A stretch of DNA of 64,000 nucleotides from Seriola aureovittata (Eukaryota; Chordata; Actinopteri; Carangiformes; Carangidae): the NCBI RefSeq assembly GCF_021018895.1, contig NC_079376.1, positions 22,013,001 through 22,077,000 on the forward strand. The letters are read 5' to 3'. The translations under genes and the position numbers were made by a program. Below are positions 48,610 through 59,402 of this stretch, one piece after another. A model generated the notes under the pieces. It did no database searches, had not been told where the DNA came from, and saw only the letters and a program-made list of their open reading frames with translations. Position 1 is the first letter of the stretch. The number at the start of each line of letters is the position of its first letter.

Positions 48610-50477
48610 TCCACCGTTCCCTTGATTCAGCTGTATGATCATTGTGGAGGCTGCAGTTTGTGGTGCTGTTGTGGAACTGTCATTATCCAAACTGATTTGA
48701 ATGAGGTGGGCAGAATCATAGAAACACATGTCAGTTCAAAAGCACCACAGACTACATCGTCCCAACACGTTTGTTTCTTTGCAGATGAAAGGCCTTTTAA
48801 TATTATTGGATAATACAAAAACTGGCTCTAATATGACGACAAAGAAGAAGTTACATACAAATTAAGTTTACAACTCAGTTATCTAGTTTCTGGTCTTCTC
48901 AAGCAGTGCAAGTCAATGTTGTTTCCAGAAGCCTCAGCACTGAACTCCGTGTGCACGCCGGTGTTGGCTGCTTCAGTTTAGTTGCTCAGACATTCAATGT
49001 CAGGCTGTCTGAGCCAAAAGAGGATGGAAAAGCGTTTGCTGAGCAATTCTCCCACAGTAGATCCAAGAGGCGAGTTAAGATTCACATTTCCAAATGCCAA
49101 GACGTGATTATTTTTATTGCAAATGTCAGGAGGAAAAAAAAGTAGGCTGCAATTTTGTACAGTTTGATGCATTAGGGTTTCAAAATAGTTTCCGCACCTT
49201 GATAAATATTTAATTTCCGTATAAATATGAATGTGTATGCTAAGGAGTGATCTCTTCATGCTTGAATCACAGTACATCCATTAACTGGCCTGTTTCAGAG
49301 CAGAGAATGGGCACTTGATTTTAATTAAGTCCATAATGGTCATTTATATAAACTTCTCACATTCAATTTAGAACAAAAAAATGTAGCAAAGGAAATCTAC
49401 AGATGTTTAATTACTTGTGATTTTCTCTATGAGAAGATACAGTATGTGACTTCTCCCTGATTAGAGACGAAAAGTAGTTAATTAAGAACTAAGCCAACTT
49501 CTGAAATAACAGACTTGTTTACTTTTTTCTTTTCACCCTCGACTGCATTATCATAAAACTTGATTTTCCCTGTGTTGCAACTGTTTCTACACAATCACTA
49601 CATTCATTCAGGGTTTTAATACCCAGCGCAGACTGAATATTGATGAGCCAAATGATTATTCTCCTATTTGTAGTGCGAATTTTGGCTCACTGCTACATTT
49701 CATAATTAATGTTGCTTGTCACTATGGATCTGCCAGGAAATAATAACCGCAAACACCCTGTAGAGGAAGTGCTTTGATTTTTATATTCTGCCTAAACAAG
49801 AGCTCACATTTAGAAGAGCATTGCACCAATTTTACCCATAAATGTCAGTTTACTTGTCACATGGAGAACATGTCAGCATGTGAACACAGTTGTATGTATT
49901 GTCCTCTGGTGCTCTAGAGGACAATTGTCATATCTGAAAAAATCAACTCAAATAATCAAGGTTAAACTAATCAAGTTCATCCAGGCTTGACAAAACCTGA
50001 ATTGTTGTATTGATGTTGGTTCTTGTTTGAAACGAGTTTTAACAAACATATGATGCTAACATTAGCTAACTACAACTCAAAAAAGAGCTGTCACCCAGCC
50101 ACCCTGGCTTCCTATAGCTACTTAGGAGCTGCAGGGAAGCGGATTTGTGCTTCCAATTCACTGAGTCTCGCCTCATAAATAAACTGCATTCATTACATGT
50201 ACCCTTATCGCTAAAGGCGGCAGAGGAATAACTAAACATAGGGCACAAGGAGGACTTTTAATTTGAAATAGTTCATTGAAGTGTTAAGTATGTGTTAACA
50301 CGCAATGCACTAACTTTAACGGGAGCAGATCAAAACAAGGCTTCGTACTAAAATAGAGCTGTGACCAATTATATACGTCACACAGAGGAAATTAGAAATA
50401 AAGACCTGTTATCTTCAGAAGTTGATGTAAATAAAGGCCAAAGCGTCTCTAAATCTAGCCACACATGCGCTGCAGGC
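48610..50477. other. No gene seen
   Basis: Mostly unique DNA. The 48,890-49,320 interval is repeat-free with no splice-flanked open exon. Confidence 0.45.
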
Positions 50478-50614
50478 TGCAAACGCCTGCCAATGGGAAA
50501 CTCCTACTCAGTCCCATGATATTCAGCTAACCAATGGTGGATATATGATCACTCCACTATAATCGGTCAGTCAGTCAGTCAGTCAGTCAGTCAGTCAGTC
50601 AGTCACGGATATTC
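50478..50614 (+). repeat. Dispersed repeat, copy 2 with (AGTC)n expansion
   Basis: Aligns block by block with 43,383-43,530. Where copy 1 reads TCTGTCACTCAGTCACAGAC, this copy has an AGTC run at 50,567-50,604 followed by ACGGATATTCA. The microsatellite therefore seems to have grown from a short TCAGTC seed inside the repeat. Confidence 0.72.
50567..50604. repeat. (AGTC)n microsatellite
   Basis: Nine to ten perfect tetranucleotide units. Confidence 0.97.
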
Positions 50615-52734
50615 AAAAGCGACACTTTTCAATTCAGCCACCAAAATTGAGAGTTGCCACCTAGAAATGATCAGATGCTTTTGTCTACTTCTGTTTAAAC
50701 AGCACTCATTAAAAAATTACTAAGAATTTCAAGTGGTAAAACTGTCCTCATTTGCAATGTAGACTGCATATGTTTACGGAGCAATATTATGCTTTTATGT
50801 TTACTGGTAATATACTAATATTCTCAGGGGTCTTGTATCACATGCTTGCCTTCCCAGCAGCTCTGTCGCATTTGAAGTGCTCCTGCCTCCTGTTTGAAGC
50901 AAACTGTAAGCAGCAGTTTGCTCAGGTAACTATCCCCTGGGTATTTACTGTGATACTCTTCTCTTCCACCCTATGTGTGTGTGTTTTTCTGTCTCTTCCA
51001 TAGACCATCGAGCATTGGAGATGATTCTGCATCAGGATCAACATTTATTTTGGCGCCCACGTCTCTTCTTTCTCATTTGTGCATTCAAAGCATATCCCTT
51101 CCTCTTAAAAAGAGCACACAGAGGAGGAAGTGAGGGAAAGCAATGGTGCCCTGTAGGAGGGAGGGGGGTTGACTGATAACCCATCCCCGCTACACAGTTG
51201 GTTGTCAGTGTAAAAATGGCCTCAGACTCACATCCATTCAATCTAAAGTATAGCGAGCAGACAGGAGCCTGCTCCCGCCCTTAATGCCGTGCAGTTGCAC
51301 ATGTCTGGTTTCAGCGGAAGCCAAGTGACAGATGTCGACAGAGAGCGTGATGCATGTTTCCCATCGCCTCCACCGGGTGATATTGAACCTATATTATATT
51401 CCCCATTCTCTGCTTTGATGTAAATATGATGTTGATTATCCAGCATTATCCATAATGCAAAGGGTACCTACCTACCGCTCTGTGAAATGCTCTCTTTTGA
51501 AGGCTGAGACAAATAAAAGCTGTGTTTTACGTACAAGCGTCACTTGACTCACATGACCATCAATAAATCAAGACCCGTGCAACTGAAAATACACCTACAA
51601 CAACTGAATCTTTTTTAACTAAGCGCCTAAAACTTCCATTTGTCATTACAGACGACACACATCCTATTGTCTCTATGGGCACCCACGTCTCCCAGTGCAG
51701 CAGAGTTACTGACATTCAGTTATACTGGCAGCCAGCGCCAATGACGTCACCGCTGTGCATGGCTCATTTATTGATGTTGAATCCCTCCTGATAGGCTCGG
51801 TGCTTGTCTACTGATAAGCAGGTTTGAAAGACAGCTTTGTGACAGGAGCGAGACGGGGGTGGGGAGTGAAACTGCATGAGAGGGGACAATAATGAAGTGG
51901 GGGGGTGCATAAGGCTCATTATAAGTACATGCAGAAATTGTCTGCATAGGCTTATGATGTATATGACAGCTCAGATCCAAGGAAAGCATGCAAGTGTCTC
52001 AGTTACAGCAGCTTATACACGGTACACACACAGAGAAAGCTCAGGAAATGCAATATATAGGCGTTCACGTGGAGTGTATGCCTGTATGTAGATCTGTGAT
52101 CTCTGTTCCTGTGTTGCTATGGATTCAAACGTGTGCAGCTGTACCAGCGTCTATTCCCGTCTGCTCACCATTTGCTTGTAAATACATGAAATGTACTTTA
52201 GCGTCAGCCTCTGCTGATGTTTCCCTCCACTTAGATGCCTGTTTGACAGCCATAGCAGTTCTCAAAGGAAGGAACAGTATAGATACCATCAGGTCGTGAC
52301 ACCCACTCTGGATTACCCATGGTGACTAGTGCCTTGTCTGCCTGTCACTTCCCGGGCCCTGCCAGATCAGACTTTCCGGCATTGCCGGCATCTAGAATGA
52401 GGTATCTTGATTCTGGGGAGAAATGGTGTAGGGGGGTTGCCATAGCAACAGCTCATTCCCCGTCTGTCTGTGCAATCTGATCTTGTTTATCGAGTTCTTC
52501 TTCTCGTCAGAGCAGCTGCATGGAAACAGGCCCTGATGCCTCGCAGCCAAAAGAACAGCGTCAGATCTGAAGAGAAATTGATCACTGAAAGAATAAAAAT
52601 GCTTAAGGATCCCTGAGAAAGTCCTGGCAGAATGTTAATCAGCCATTCATTTGTCTGTGTGACCCCAGTCTATTGTGGGGCCACACAATAGACAGGGCTA
52701 TTCACAACCCCCCCACTTCACTTTTTAAACATTT
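50615..52734. other. No gene seen
   Basis: Non-repetitive DNA with moderately even composition from about 51,000 to 52,560. It may contain regulatory sequence, but no motif cluster is strong enough to single out. Frames of up to about 100 codons lack splice signals. Confidence 0.45.
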
Positions 52735-52925
52735 TTTACGCTGCAGCCTTTTGGTGTTATCGTTTGAATTCATTTTTCCTCTCATCACTCACCACTCAGT
52801 GCCCACAGTCACATGTGAAAACAGTATTTTAGAAATATTTGCAAATTTATTAAAACATTAAAACTGAAATATCACATTGACATAAGTAGCCTATTCAGAG
52901 CCTTTACTCAGTGCTTAAACAAAGT
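52735..52925. mobile_element. Tc1-like terminal fragment (element A)
   Basis: ATATTTGCAAATTTATTAAA, ACTGAAATATCACATTGACA and TTCAGAGCCTTTACTCAGTG are successive parts of the end of a known salmonid/teleost Tc1-like family. The preceding TCATCACTCACCACTCAGTG...GTGAAAACAG continues the same end. No transposase remains. It is truncated against the next element at about 52,930. Confidence 0.65.
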
Positions 52926-53003
52926 ACCTTCACCTGACCAAAAATTTGAGGACACTTGAACATTACACCCACATGTGGTTGTTGAACATGTGCGTTCATA
53001 ATC

Positions 53004-53285
53004 TCATGCTACAACAGCCTCCCCTCTTCTTAGAACGCTTCTCACAAGATTTTGGAACCTAGCTGCACGATTGATGTCAGGCATGGGTGAGAATGTGGTT
53101 TGGTGCTGGTGTTTCATTTGAACCCGAAGGTGTTGCATGGGTTTTAAGTCTGGGACAAGTGCAGGCCAGTCAAGTTCTGTCAAACTGGGTAAATCATTCC
53201 TCTGTACACAGAGTCATTGTCAGGTTGAAACAGCAAAGGGCCTTCCCCTAACTGTTGTTGGAAGCACACAAGCCTTAGAGCAACT
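53004..53285 (-). pseudogene. Tc1-like transposase C-terminal remnant (element B)
   Basis: On the minus strand one frame reads LTELDWPALVPDLKPMQHLR, a decayed form of the Tc1 signature D-W-P-x-x-S-P-D-L-N-P-I-E-H-L around the last catalytic acid. It continues through NRAARFQNLVRSVLRRGEAV and stops at 53,004-53,006. The upstream part recalls the GEALSCFSMTM-type segment. Changes at S, N, I and E of the signature and the lost N-terminus show it is dead. It belongs to a different Tc1 subfamily from the copies at 8.0 and 54.5 kb. Confidence 0.78.
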
Positions 53286-53319
53286 GTAAGCAATATTTTT
53301 ACAGTAACAATAAGGTCAT

Positions 53320-53355
53320 CCACCTGGGACCTGAGTTGGACCAGGTCCCAGGTGG
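53320..53355. repeat. Perfect 14-bp inverted repeat
   Basis: CCACCTGGGACCTG (53,320-53,333) and CAGGTCCCAGGTGG (53,342-53,355) are exact reverse complements around an 8-bp loop. It marks the start of non-Tc1 sequence inside element B and may be the tip of an inserted element. A similar GGGGACCTGAG occurs near 53,834. Confidence 0.85.
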
Positions 53356-54289
53356 GGTCTCAGTTCCTCTCCAATCTGTGTGTCAATATCTCCAATACTG
53401 GAGTGGATCCAAATGGACCCAAGCGTATATGATGATCACATGGTGCATCCCAATCTATGTGTTTTCAGACGAGAGGAAGAGTGAGGACTGTGAACTTTGT
53501 CATGATGAGGAAACTGGAGTTGAAGTTATTTTCGAAAAATCAGTAGCCTGCAAGATCTATGCTGTTAAATGACAGTTTTGTGGAATTTGATTTACAAAAA
53601 TATGTTAGAACATTGTTTTTTGTCCATCTATGGCCCAGCTGACTCATTCTTAAGACATTATTGTCATATTTCTGTCCTTTTTCACCGTGGCTGCTGTTAG
53701 TTGATTGAATTAATTTTATAGCGCATTGTGCTGCTGGTGAGAACATTTTCTCTCTGTTAGGGTCTGGTTGGGTTGACCTTTAGATCAGGTCTAACTAACC
53801 TCTATTTGCTGCGGGTCCTGCCTTTATCTGAAGGGGACCTGAGTACAACAAGACCCAAACTCAGGTAGGTTTTATGCAGGTCCATTTCAGAGCAGTTCCA
53901 AAATTCTGGACTTTTGAAGACCACCACTGTAAATGTATCAAATGACAATGTGACAATGATGATGATTTCAAGCACACTTAACCCTACCAGCACGTCTAAA
54001 ACTCAGTAACTGCCGCATTGAAGCTCACTGTTTGGTCTAATTGCCTCCCGGCTCCAGCTAAACACTGCACACTGATATGAGTGTGGTAACTGCCCTCTTC
54101 TCTAACTCTCAGCAAGAAAGCAATTAGTGTAAATTACTTTTAAATTCCCCCTAACTAGATCAAGGGGGCTTAAATTATGAAAAACAACCCAAGGGCAGAA
54201 GTACATACAAACTTTTGGCCATATACTGGACTTTATTTTGTAGCACCCCTAACAAATGCATGCTGATAGGCTCCAACCCAAAGCTCCAG

Positions 54290-54785
54290 AAAATGGAGGG
54301 ATGGATAGATATATTGCATCATTTTCACCATCAGCAGCCTGGACTGTTGCCAAAAGGCCGGTTGGATCTATGGTTTCATGCTGCTGACGCCAAATTCTGA
54401 CCCTACCATCTGCATGCTTCATCAGAAATCAACATTCATCAGAGCAGGCTCCATTTTTCCAGTCTTCAACTGTCCAGTTTTGTTGAGCCTGTGATCATGG
54501 CAGCCTCAGGTGTCTGTTCATGGCTGTCAGGAAATGGTCTTCTGCTGTTGTAGTCCATCCACCTCAAGGTTATGCATTCTGAGATGTTTTTTTCTGCCGA
54601 CCACAGCTGAACGTTTCTGTCCGCGGAGCTGCCGCTCACTGGACGTTTTTTGTTTCCTCTTTAGAGATTGTTGTGTGTGAAAATCTCCAGAGATCAGCAG
54701 AAATACTCAAACCAGCTGGTCTGACACCAACAATCATGCCACAGTCAAAGTCACTGAGATCATATTTTTTCCCCCATTCTGAGGT
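54290..54785 (-). pseudogene. Tc1-like transposase N-terminal half (element C)
   Basis: Reading the minus strand from 54,783, the sequence passes through GACTTTGACTGTGGCATGAT, TTGTTGGTGTCAGACCAGCT, CCAGTGAGCGGCAGCTC, a TTGAGGTGGATGGACTACAA block and GTAGGGTCAGAATTTGGCGT. These are successive landmarks of a teleost Tc1-like transposase: the paired-type DNA-binding domain, then the first catalytic region. In-frame stops and small deletions are present. The 3' half is missing; the copy ends near 54,290 beside element B. Its 5' end lies at 55,900-55,985, separated by inserted L1 sequence. Confidence 0.8.
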
Positions 54786-54799
54786 TTGATGTGAACATT

Positions 54800-55899
54800 A
54801 ACTGAACCTTTTTTTCCAAAGTATATACAAAGAGCTCAGCACAAGATTGGTCTACACAATCAGCATTAATAATAATGACAGAAATATATACTGAAGAATA
54901 AAAATAGCAATGAAAAAGTATTGATACATTGGAAGCTGAGAAAAGCCATACTCGCAAATATTTTCTTATCCCGTTATCTCAAGATAACAGAGCTTTGCTT
55001 TCGTGAAGTAACAAGATGATTATTCCATTATCTCGAGATAATGAGGATTTGTTATGCTGAGATAACGGAATAATTATCCTGTTAACTTGAGAAAACAAAG
55101 CTCCATTATCCGTTATCTCAAGATAAGGAGATAATTATTCAGTTATCTCAAGATAATGGAACTTTATTATGTTGAGATAATGGAATAATTATCCTGTTAT
55201 CTCAAGAAAACAAAGCTCTGTTTTCTATTATCTCGAGATAATGAGATTATTATTCAGTTTTCTTGAGATAACGGGATAATTGTTCTGTGATCTCGACAAT
55301 ACAAAGCTCGGTTATCTTGAGATAACATCGCTAACGGGATTAAAAAATATTTGCGATTACGGCCTTTCTCGGCTTCCATATCATCAAACACTTTCGCCCC
55401 TCCCTTACATAAAGATAAAAGTCACGATTTTATTATGAAAGATCAGATGACAAAAGGACATCACGATTCAGTATTAAAAAGAAGGTACAACAAGTGGGGT
55501 CTCTAATTAGTCGAGGATAATACTTGAAAGTGTTGAGGCCATTGTACAGATCTTCGTAAACTGTTCCTTTGAAAAGTGAAGCAGACAGGTCAAGTGTAAA
55601 ACACTTGATGATTATCTTATGCCAGTCTGCTCCAGTGGGAGGTTTGTCATTTATCCATGACATAAAGATATTCATCCTTGAAGCATATGTGAGGATATCA
55701 AACAGTTTGCCAGAGCGAGCACCAAGGAATAAAGAGCGAGGGTTCAAATGTAACGCCATAATAAAATTATTGTCATGTTTTGCAGACTATCCATCCAGTA
55801 TGCTTGTATTTTAGGACAGGACCAGACACGGTGACTGTAGGTTCCTACTGAGATTTTGGATTTTAGGCCCAAAGGTGGAAGCTGGTATCTGATTTTATC
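54800..55899 (-). mobile_element. L1-like retrotransposon 3' end, 5'-truncated
   Basis: On the minus strand, 55,895-55,750 encodes SVGTYSHRVWSCPKIQAYW, the cysteine-containing post-RT region of fish L1 ORF2 proteins. After a frame change, 55,759-55,433 encodes ILTYASRMNIFMSWINDKPP and a weakly conserved C-terminus ending at a stop near 55,433. A 3' untranslated stretch continues to about 54,800 with an A-rich end, interrupted by the palindrome-rich element at 54,930-55,378. The 5' truncation is typical of L1 insertion. It lies within Tc1-like element C and carries a frameshift, so it is inactive. Confidence 0.75.
54930..55378. mobile_element. TIR element filled with TTATCTCGAGATAA-type palindromes
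   Basis: The left terminus (from TGGAAGCTGAGAAAAGCC at 54,930 to about 54,985) and the right terminus (55,378 back to about 55,315) are imperfect inverted repeats over about 55-65 bp. They share GGAAGC(T/C)GAGAAA, TCGCAAATATTTT, ATCCCGTTA and TTATCTCAAGATAAC. Between them lie about eight copies of a short palindrome (TTATCTCGAGATAA or one-base variants), joined by AATAATTATCC/TGTTAT and CAAAGCTC linkers. There is no coding capacity. It sits in the 3' untranslated part of an L1 fragment. I cannot define a target duplication with confidence, and I do not recognise the family by name. Confidence 0.85.
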
Positions 55900-55985
55900 C
55901 TTTGCACTGCCACCACATGATTGGATGATTGGATAATTACACAAATAAGCAGGTGTACCGGTCTTCCTAATAAAGTGGAGATTGT
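55900..55985 (-). mobile_element. 5' end of Tc1-like element C
   Basis: On the minus strand CTCCACTTTATTAGGAAGAC is followed by CGGTACACCTG and, after a gap, CCAATCATCCAATCATGTGG. This is the terminal region of the Tc1 subfamily whose transposase half lies at 54,290-54,785. The two parts are split by the L1 fragment, which replaced about 40 bp of the leader. Confidence 0.75.
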
Positions 55986-56082
55986 CTATACCCATGTCAT
56001 CAATAACTCATTACTTTCTAAGTTTGTTTATCCTTCTTGAAAAAAAGTTTCTCAATTGAACAGTAATTGCCATGTCGTTGCC

Positions 56083-56666
56083 TCACAGGATTGATCTAAA
56101 AATCTCTATTCTACTCTCCAAATATTTCAGTAGGTCTTTCAGGGTATTCAGTCCCGCACTGTCAGCAGGTCTCTCATTTGAGAGTTCACCTGAACACAAA
56201 CAAAAAATTAGTTTGTGCAAATGCTGGGACTCTTCTCTCGCAGAAGAGCTGAATTCATTATAGGAAAGATAGAGTTTTAATAGAAAATCATAATACAAGT
56301 GTCGAGGGCATAGGGAGTAAGCTGAGGTTAATTTCATTCTCTCTTCCTTCTCTGGCAGCAAAACGCTATCTCCGCTTGCACATTTAAAAGGAGGAGTAAT
56401 TGAATCATTTGTATAGCAAAGGCATTTGAAGGCCATGTATTTTAAAACCAAAGAGCATACAGTAGGAACTTCTCCGCAACACATGGCTTCAATAAGCCAC
56501 ATTTTGAGTGGATGACAGGACTTAATTGAGCTCACATAAGTATGATTAGATTTTTCCAAAAGGTAGTGCAGGTTTACATGAGCAAGATATTTGACCTTAA
56601 TCATGATAAAAGTAGGTTCAGGTCGCAAAATCAAAGTATCAGGTCTCTTATTGATCTCAACCGGTC
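56083..56666 (-). CDS. Terminal coding exon of an unrecognised protein
   Basis: An open frame of about 194 codons (584 nt), the longest in the window, ends at a TGA at 56,083-56,085. The minus strand reads CTTTGTGTTATCTCATTCAG immediately before GACCGG, a good splice acceptor at 56,667-56,668. The exon enters at phase 1, needing one G from the previous exon, and the exon at 58,055 supplies it. The protein is mixed, cysteine- and leucine-rich, with KMWLIEAMCCGEVPTVCSLV, EKEERMKLTSAYSLCPRHLY and a C-terminal helix-like LKDLLKYLESRIEIFRSIL. No membrane segment, signal peptide or known domain is evident. I do not recognise the family. Composition is unlike the surrounding repeats. The alternative is a long chance frame, which I consider less likely given the splice match. 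Confidence 0.6.
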
Positions 56667-58054
56667 CTGAATGAGATAACACAAAGTTTATTCAGAGGTT
56701 AAATAGGTACTTGGACAATGAAACAGCACAACTAAGATAATATCAGAGGATAAAAGAAAATCTCTCTGTGCCTTTTTTTTGCAGTCAGGACTAAAATATA
56801 TCAAAAAGGCACTGCAGTGAAGTTCAGAGCTGGTCGCTGCTGATCATCTTTTAGAGCTCCTGATAACTGAACAGAGATAATAAATGTCAATGTCACTCTC
56901 CCTATAGTTTTGTAGCCTTGTCTATTATTTGATGAACTTGCCTAACTTATTTTTCATTAATTTGATTACTTTTTAAAATTTGATCACCTTTTCTGTAATG
57001 AGTAGTTTTAGGGATTCGCATCAAACTTTACAGGGGTTTGATGGCTGGTTGAGTTTGGTCTCCCTGAGTTCACTGGAGAGAAACGTGTCGGCATACAGGC
57101 TGGAAGTGGTGTGACGTGGTTATCTTCTACTAAAAGAAGACCTTTGTAAAGTGCAGTTTTTACATGTTGTGTCTTGTTAGCTTGCCTGCTAACATCAGCC
57201 ATTAGTAAACCTGCATTAAGAAATCAGTTCAGAGTTGCAGGACCTCCCTGCACCTTTGTTGTGAAGGCAGGACTCACAAAGTGCTGCTGTGTGAAGTCAC
57301 TGGTGCCAGTGTTAACCTAGTTGTAGGTCAGTAAATACTTCTGAAACATGCAGTGTGTAGCATTTTCTTGTTTTCTATTTCTGCATGTCTTAAATACATA
57401 CATATTTATACATTTATATTTATATAGATAAATGAAAATGGGTGGGTGTGGAGGCTTTAAAAGCAGCTTTGATGGAGTTGGGATGAGTTATATGTAAGGA
57501 GTAATGTACTTACATGTGCTCTTGAGTAAACTGACATAATTACTTTTTCAGTGGGTAAAATGTAATGGTGACGGATGGTTGGTGTTTCTGTCAGACAGCT
57601 CTTGGTGAGTAAAAGGAAAGAATTTTGATGCTGAATTTGCAATGTTTCTTCCAGACTGGTAAGTAAACAACTGTTAATGCTAATGTTACCTATGTAGCAA
57701 TAGCAAAACTTACAAATAGCTCCTTTAAACAGTGTATGTTCTTTACCCTGGGTTTCTCAGAAGGTCAAGGACCTGCAGCAGCGTGTTTCCTGAAAGCACT
57801 CCTCATAGACAATGAACAATCAGTGAAGTGAAACAAGAGAAACTGCCAAAGTGTGATTTGAAAGGAGACAAAGGACAGCAAGGTTAACCAAATATTAATG
57901 AGATCTCAGGAAAAGATCAAGTTCAGGATGTGAAAACAAAGATGGCACACTATCAATGGCACACATGAAATAATGTGAAAGAGAAGAGTCTGCTTTAATT
58001 TAACTACAAAATACAAGAGATGGCTATGAAGTGTAACCATGTACTTCACTGCAC
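56667..58054 (-). other. Inferred intron between the two candidate exons
   Basis: The 1,388-bp interval is bounded by GT (58,054-58,053) and AG (56,668-56,667) on the minus strand. Nothing else in it resembles an exon. The part near 57,650-57,725 resembles the edge of an old teleost element, but no matching end is visible. Confidence 0.45.
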
Positions 58055-58142
58055 CTGATAAAGGGCAGTCAAACAGCGCCGAGCACTCAGCATGAGCTTG
58101 TTCGATTCCTCCATCTCTGGTGTTAGCAGTGAATGCAAACAT
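58055..58142 (-). CDS. Candidate internal exon of the same gene
   Basis: An 88-nt exon on the minus strand, preceded by a strong pyrimidine tract and CATACTTTCTGAG and followed by CAG|GTGCAGTG. In the frame that joins the 56-kb exon it reads MFAFTANTRDGGIEQAHAEC and then SALFDCPLS plus one base. Joining G to GA at the next exon gives an uninterrupted Gly-Pro-Val-Glu reading. The acceptor phase is 0. A second acceptor, AACACCAG, 27-28 bp downstream is also possible. Support comes from splice signals and phase only; a homolog search would settle it. Confidence 0.5.
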
Positions 58143-59353
58143 CTCAGAAAGTATGAAAAGTCAAACAAAGGGAAAATAACACATGTTCCAAAAAACCTGT
58201 GAGGTTGGACTCGAATTTATAGCTTTCAATATGGAAGGTAATTTAATGACTAAGTTTGAGTGGGAGACAAATAATCAGTAGCAGGAGTATGAGGAGGAAG
58301 AGTGTTGCTTTGCAGGTACATTGTTAAATTGGCACATTAAACATACTACATTTTCAAAAGAAGGTATTGTAGAAACTTTTCTCCACAGTATGTTACTCAG
58401 GCTGGATTTTTGCCCTTTTGATTAAAACTAAACCTGATTCTTTACCTCAAACGGCGCTCTAAGGGGATTTTACAGAAAGGTTAGGTCACCGTTTCATTCC
58501 CCTTTCACCATCACCTCAAGCAGGTAAACAAATCTCCTCTCCGCCAGCCATTCCTCTGCACATCTAAATTCATCACTTTTGGAGGGAATACCAACAAATA
58601 AACATCATGATTGAAAGGTGTCACGTAAATAAAATAAATAAATAAATAAACAAAACCGGCGCCTCCATTTCCGAGCCGCAGCATCTTGCTGTCAGCCGTC
58701 GCTGCTTCCACTCGGTTTTGCATGATCTCAAAAGTGTTTTGACAGTTTCGCAGAAAGTGCCAACGGATAGCGCAACGGGGATGGGATGGTGTCATATACT
58801 CAGTATCAACAAGCTGACACTGAGGACTCATCAAAGTGTCACAGCTTCACAACTGTGGTGTGACAAACTGATGCGGGCTCATGACAGTGTGTCTGACTTA
58901 ACATAGCCACTTTCCAAGAACAGGCCTCGAGGCGGAAGAAGGTGAAACGACACAGTGACCCTTTTTTTTCGGGGGCTGCTCCTGTACCGCTGTGGTTTGT
59001 GGATACGAGGCCCATAAAAAAAATATCCTTGCTGCGTTCCAGCATGTCAAAGTGAGGCCGTGGCATTTCATTAGCAATGATGAATGACATTTGATTGCAC
59101 TCACAGTGCACATGTGTTAATGTGCTAATGACTAATGTCATGTTTAGAGCTGTAGTTTTCAGGTGCATGATGATCATTTTTTGAGACCAGTTTCAGTCCA
59201 TGGATGTATTATAACCATTAGCAACCGATTGCTGCGGTCACACTCCTTTGCGTGAGTCATAACTCAAGTCAAGTCAAGTAAAATCTAAACACACTGACAC
59301 AATACACATATCTTTACACTCAGTGTGACTTTACAAGAATATCATTAATTATT
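58143..59353. other. No firm gene feature
   Basis: Contains an (AAAT)n run at 58,627-58,652. Minus-strand frames of about 107-112 codons at 58.5-58.8 and 58.8-59.2 kb lack paired splice sites compatible with the 58.1-kb exon. They are left unannotated. Confidence 0.45.
58627..58652. repeat. (AAAT)n microsatellite
   Basis: About six units of AAAT with one extra A. Ordinary simple repeat. Confidence 0.9.
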
Positions 59354-59362
59354 AAAGGTCCC

Positions 59363-59402
<40 letters not shown>

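Larger units (their letters stand above)
52935..54231 (-). mobile_element. Tc1-like element B, decayed, with foreign insert
   Basis: The left terminus CCAAAAATTTGAGGACACTT (52,939) pairs imperfectly with the right terminus CAAACTTTTGGCCATATACT (54,210), as expected for inverted ends of one Tc1 family. ATGTGGTTGTTGAACATG follows the left end. Between 53,004 and 53,285 the minus strand carries transposase remnants. From about 53,300 to 54,180 the expected N-terminal half is replaced by unrelated sequence that starts near a 14-bp inverted repeat, so a later insertion or replacement is inferred. Confidence 0.68.

Noticed and set aside
58511..59177. Minus-strand frames of 107-112 codons as further exons of the candidate gene
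   Set aside because: No acceptor-donor pair gives a phase-compatible join to the 58.1-kb exon; one frame runs into an AAAT microsatellite.
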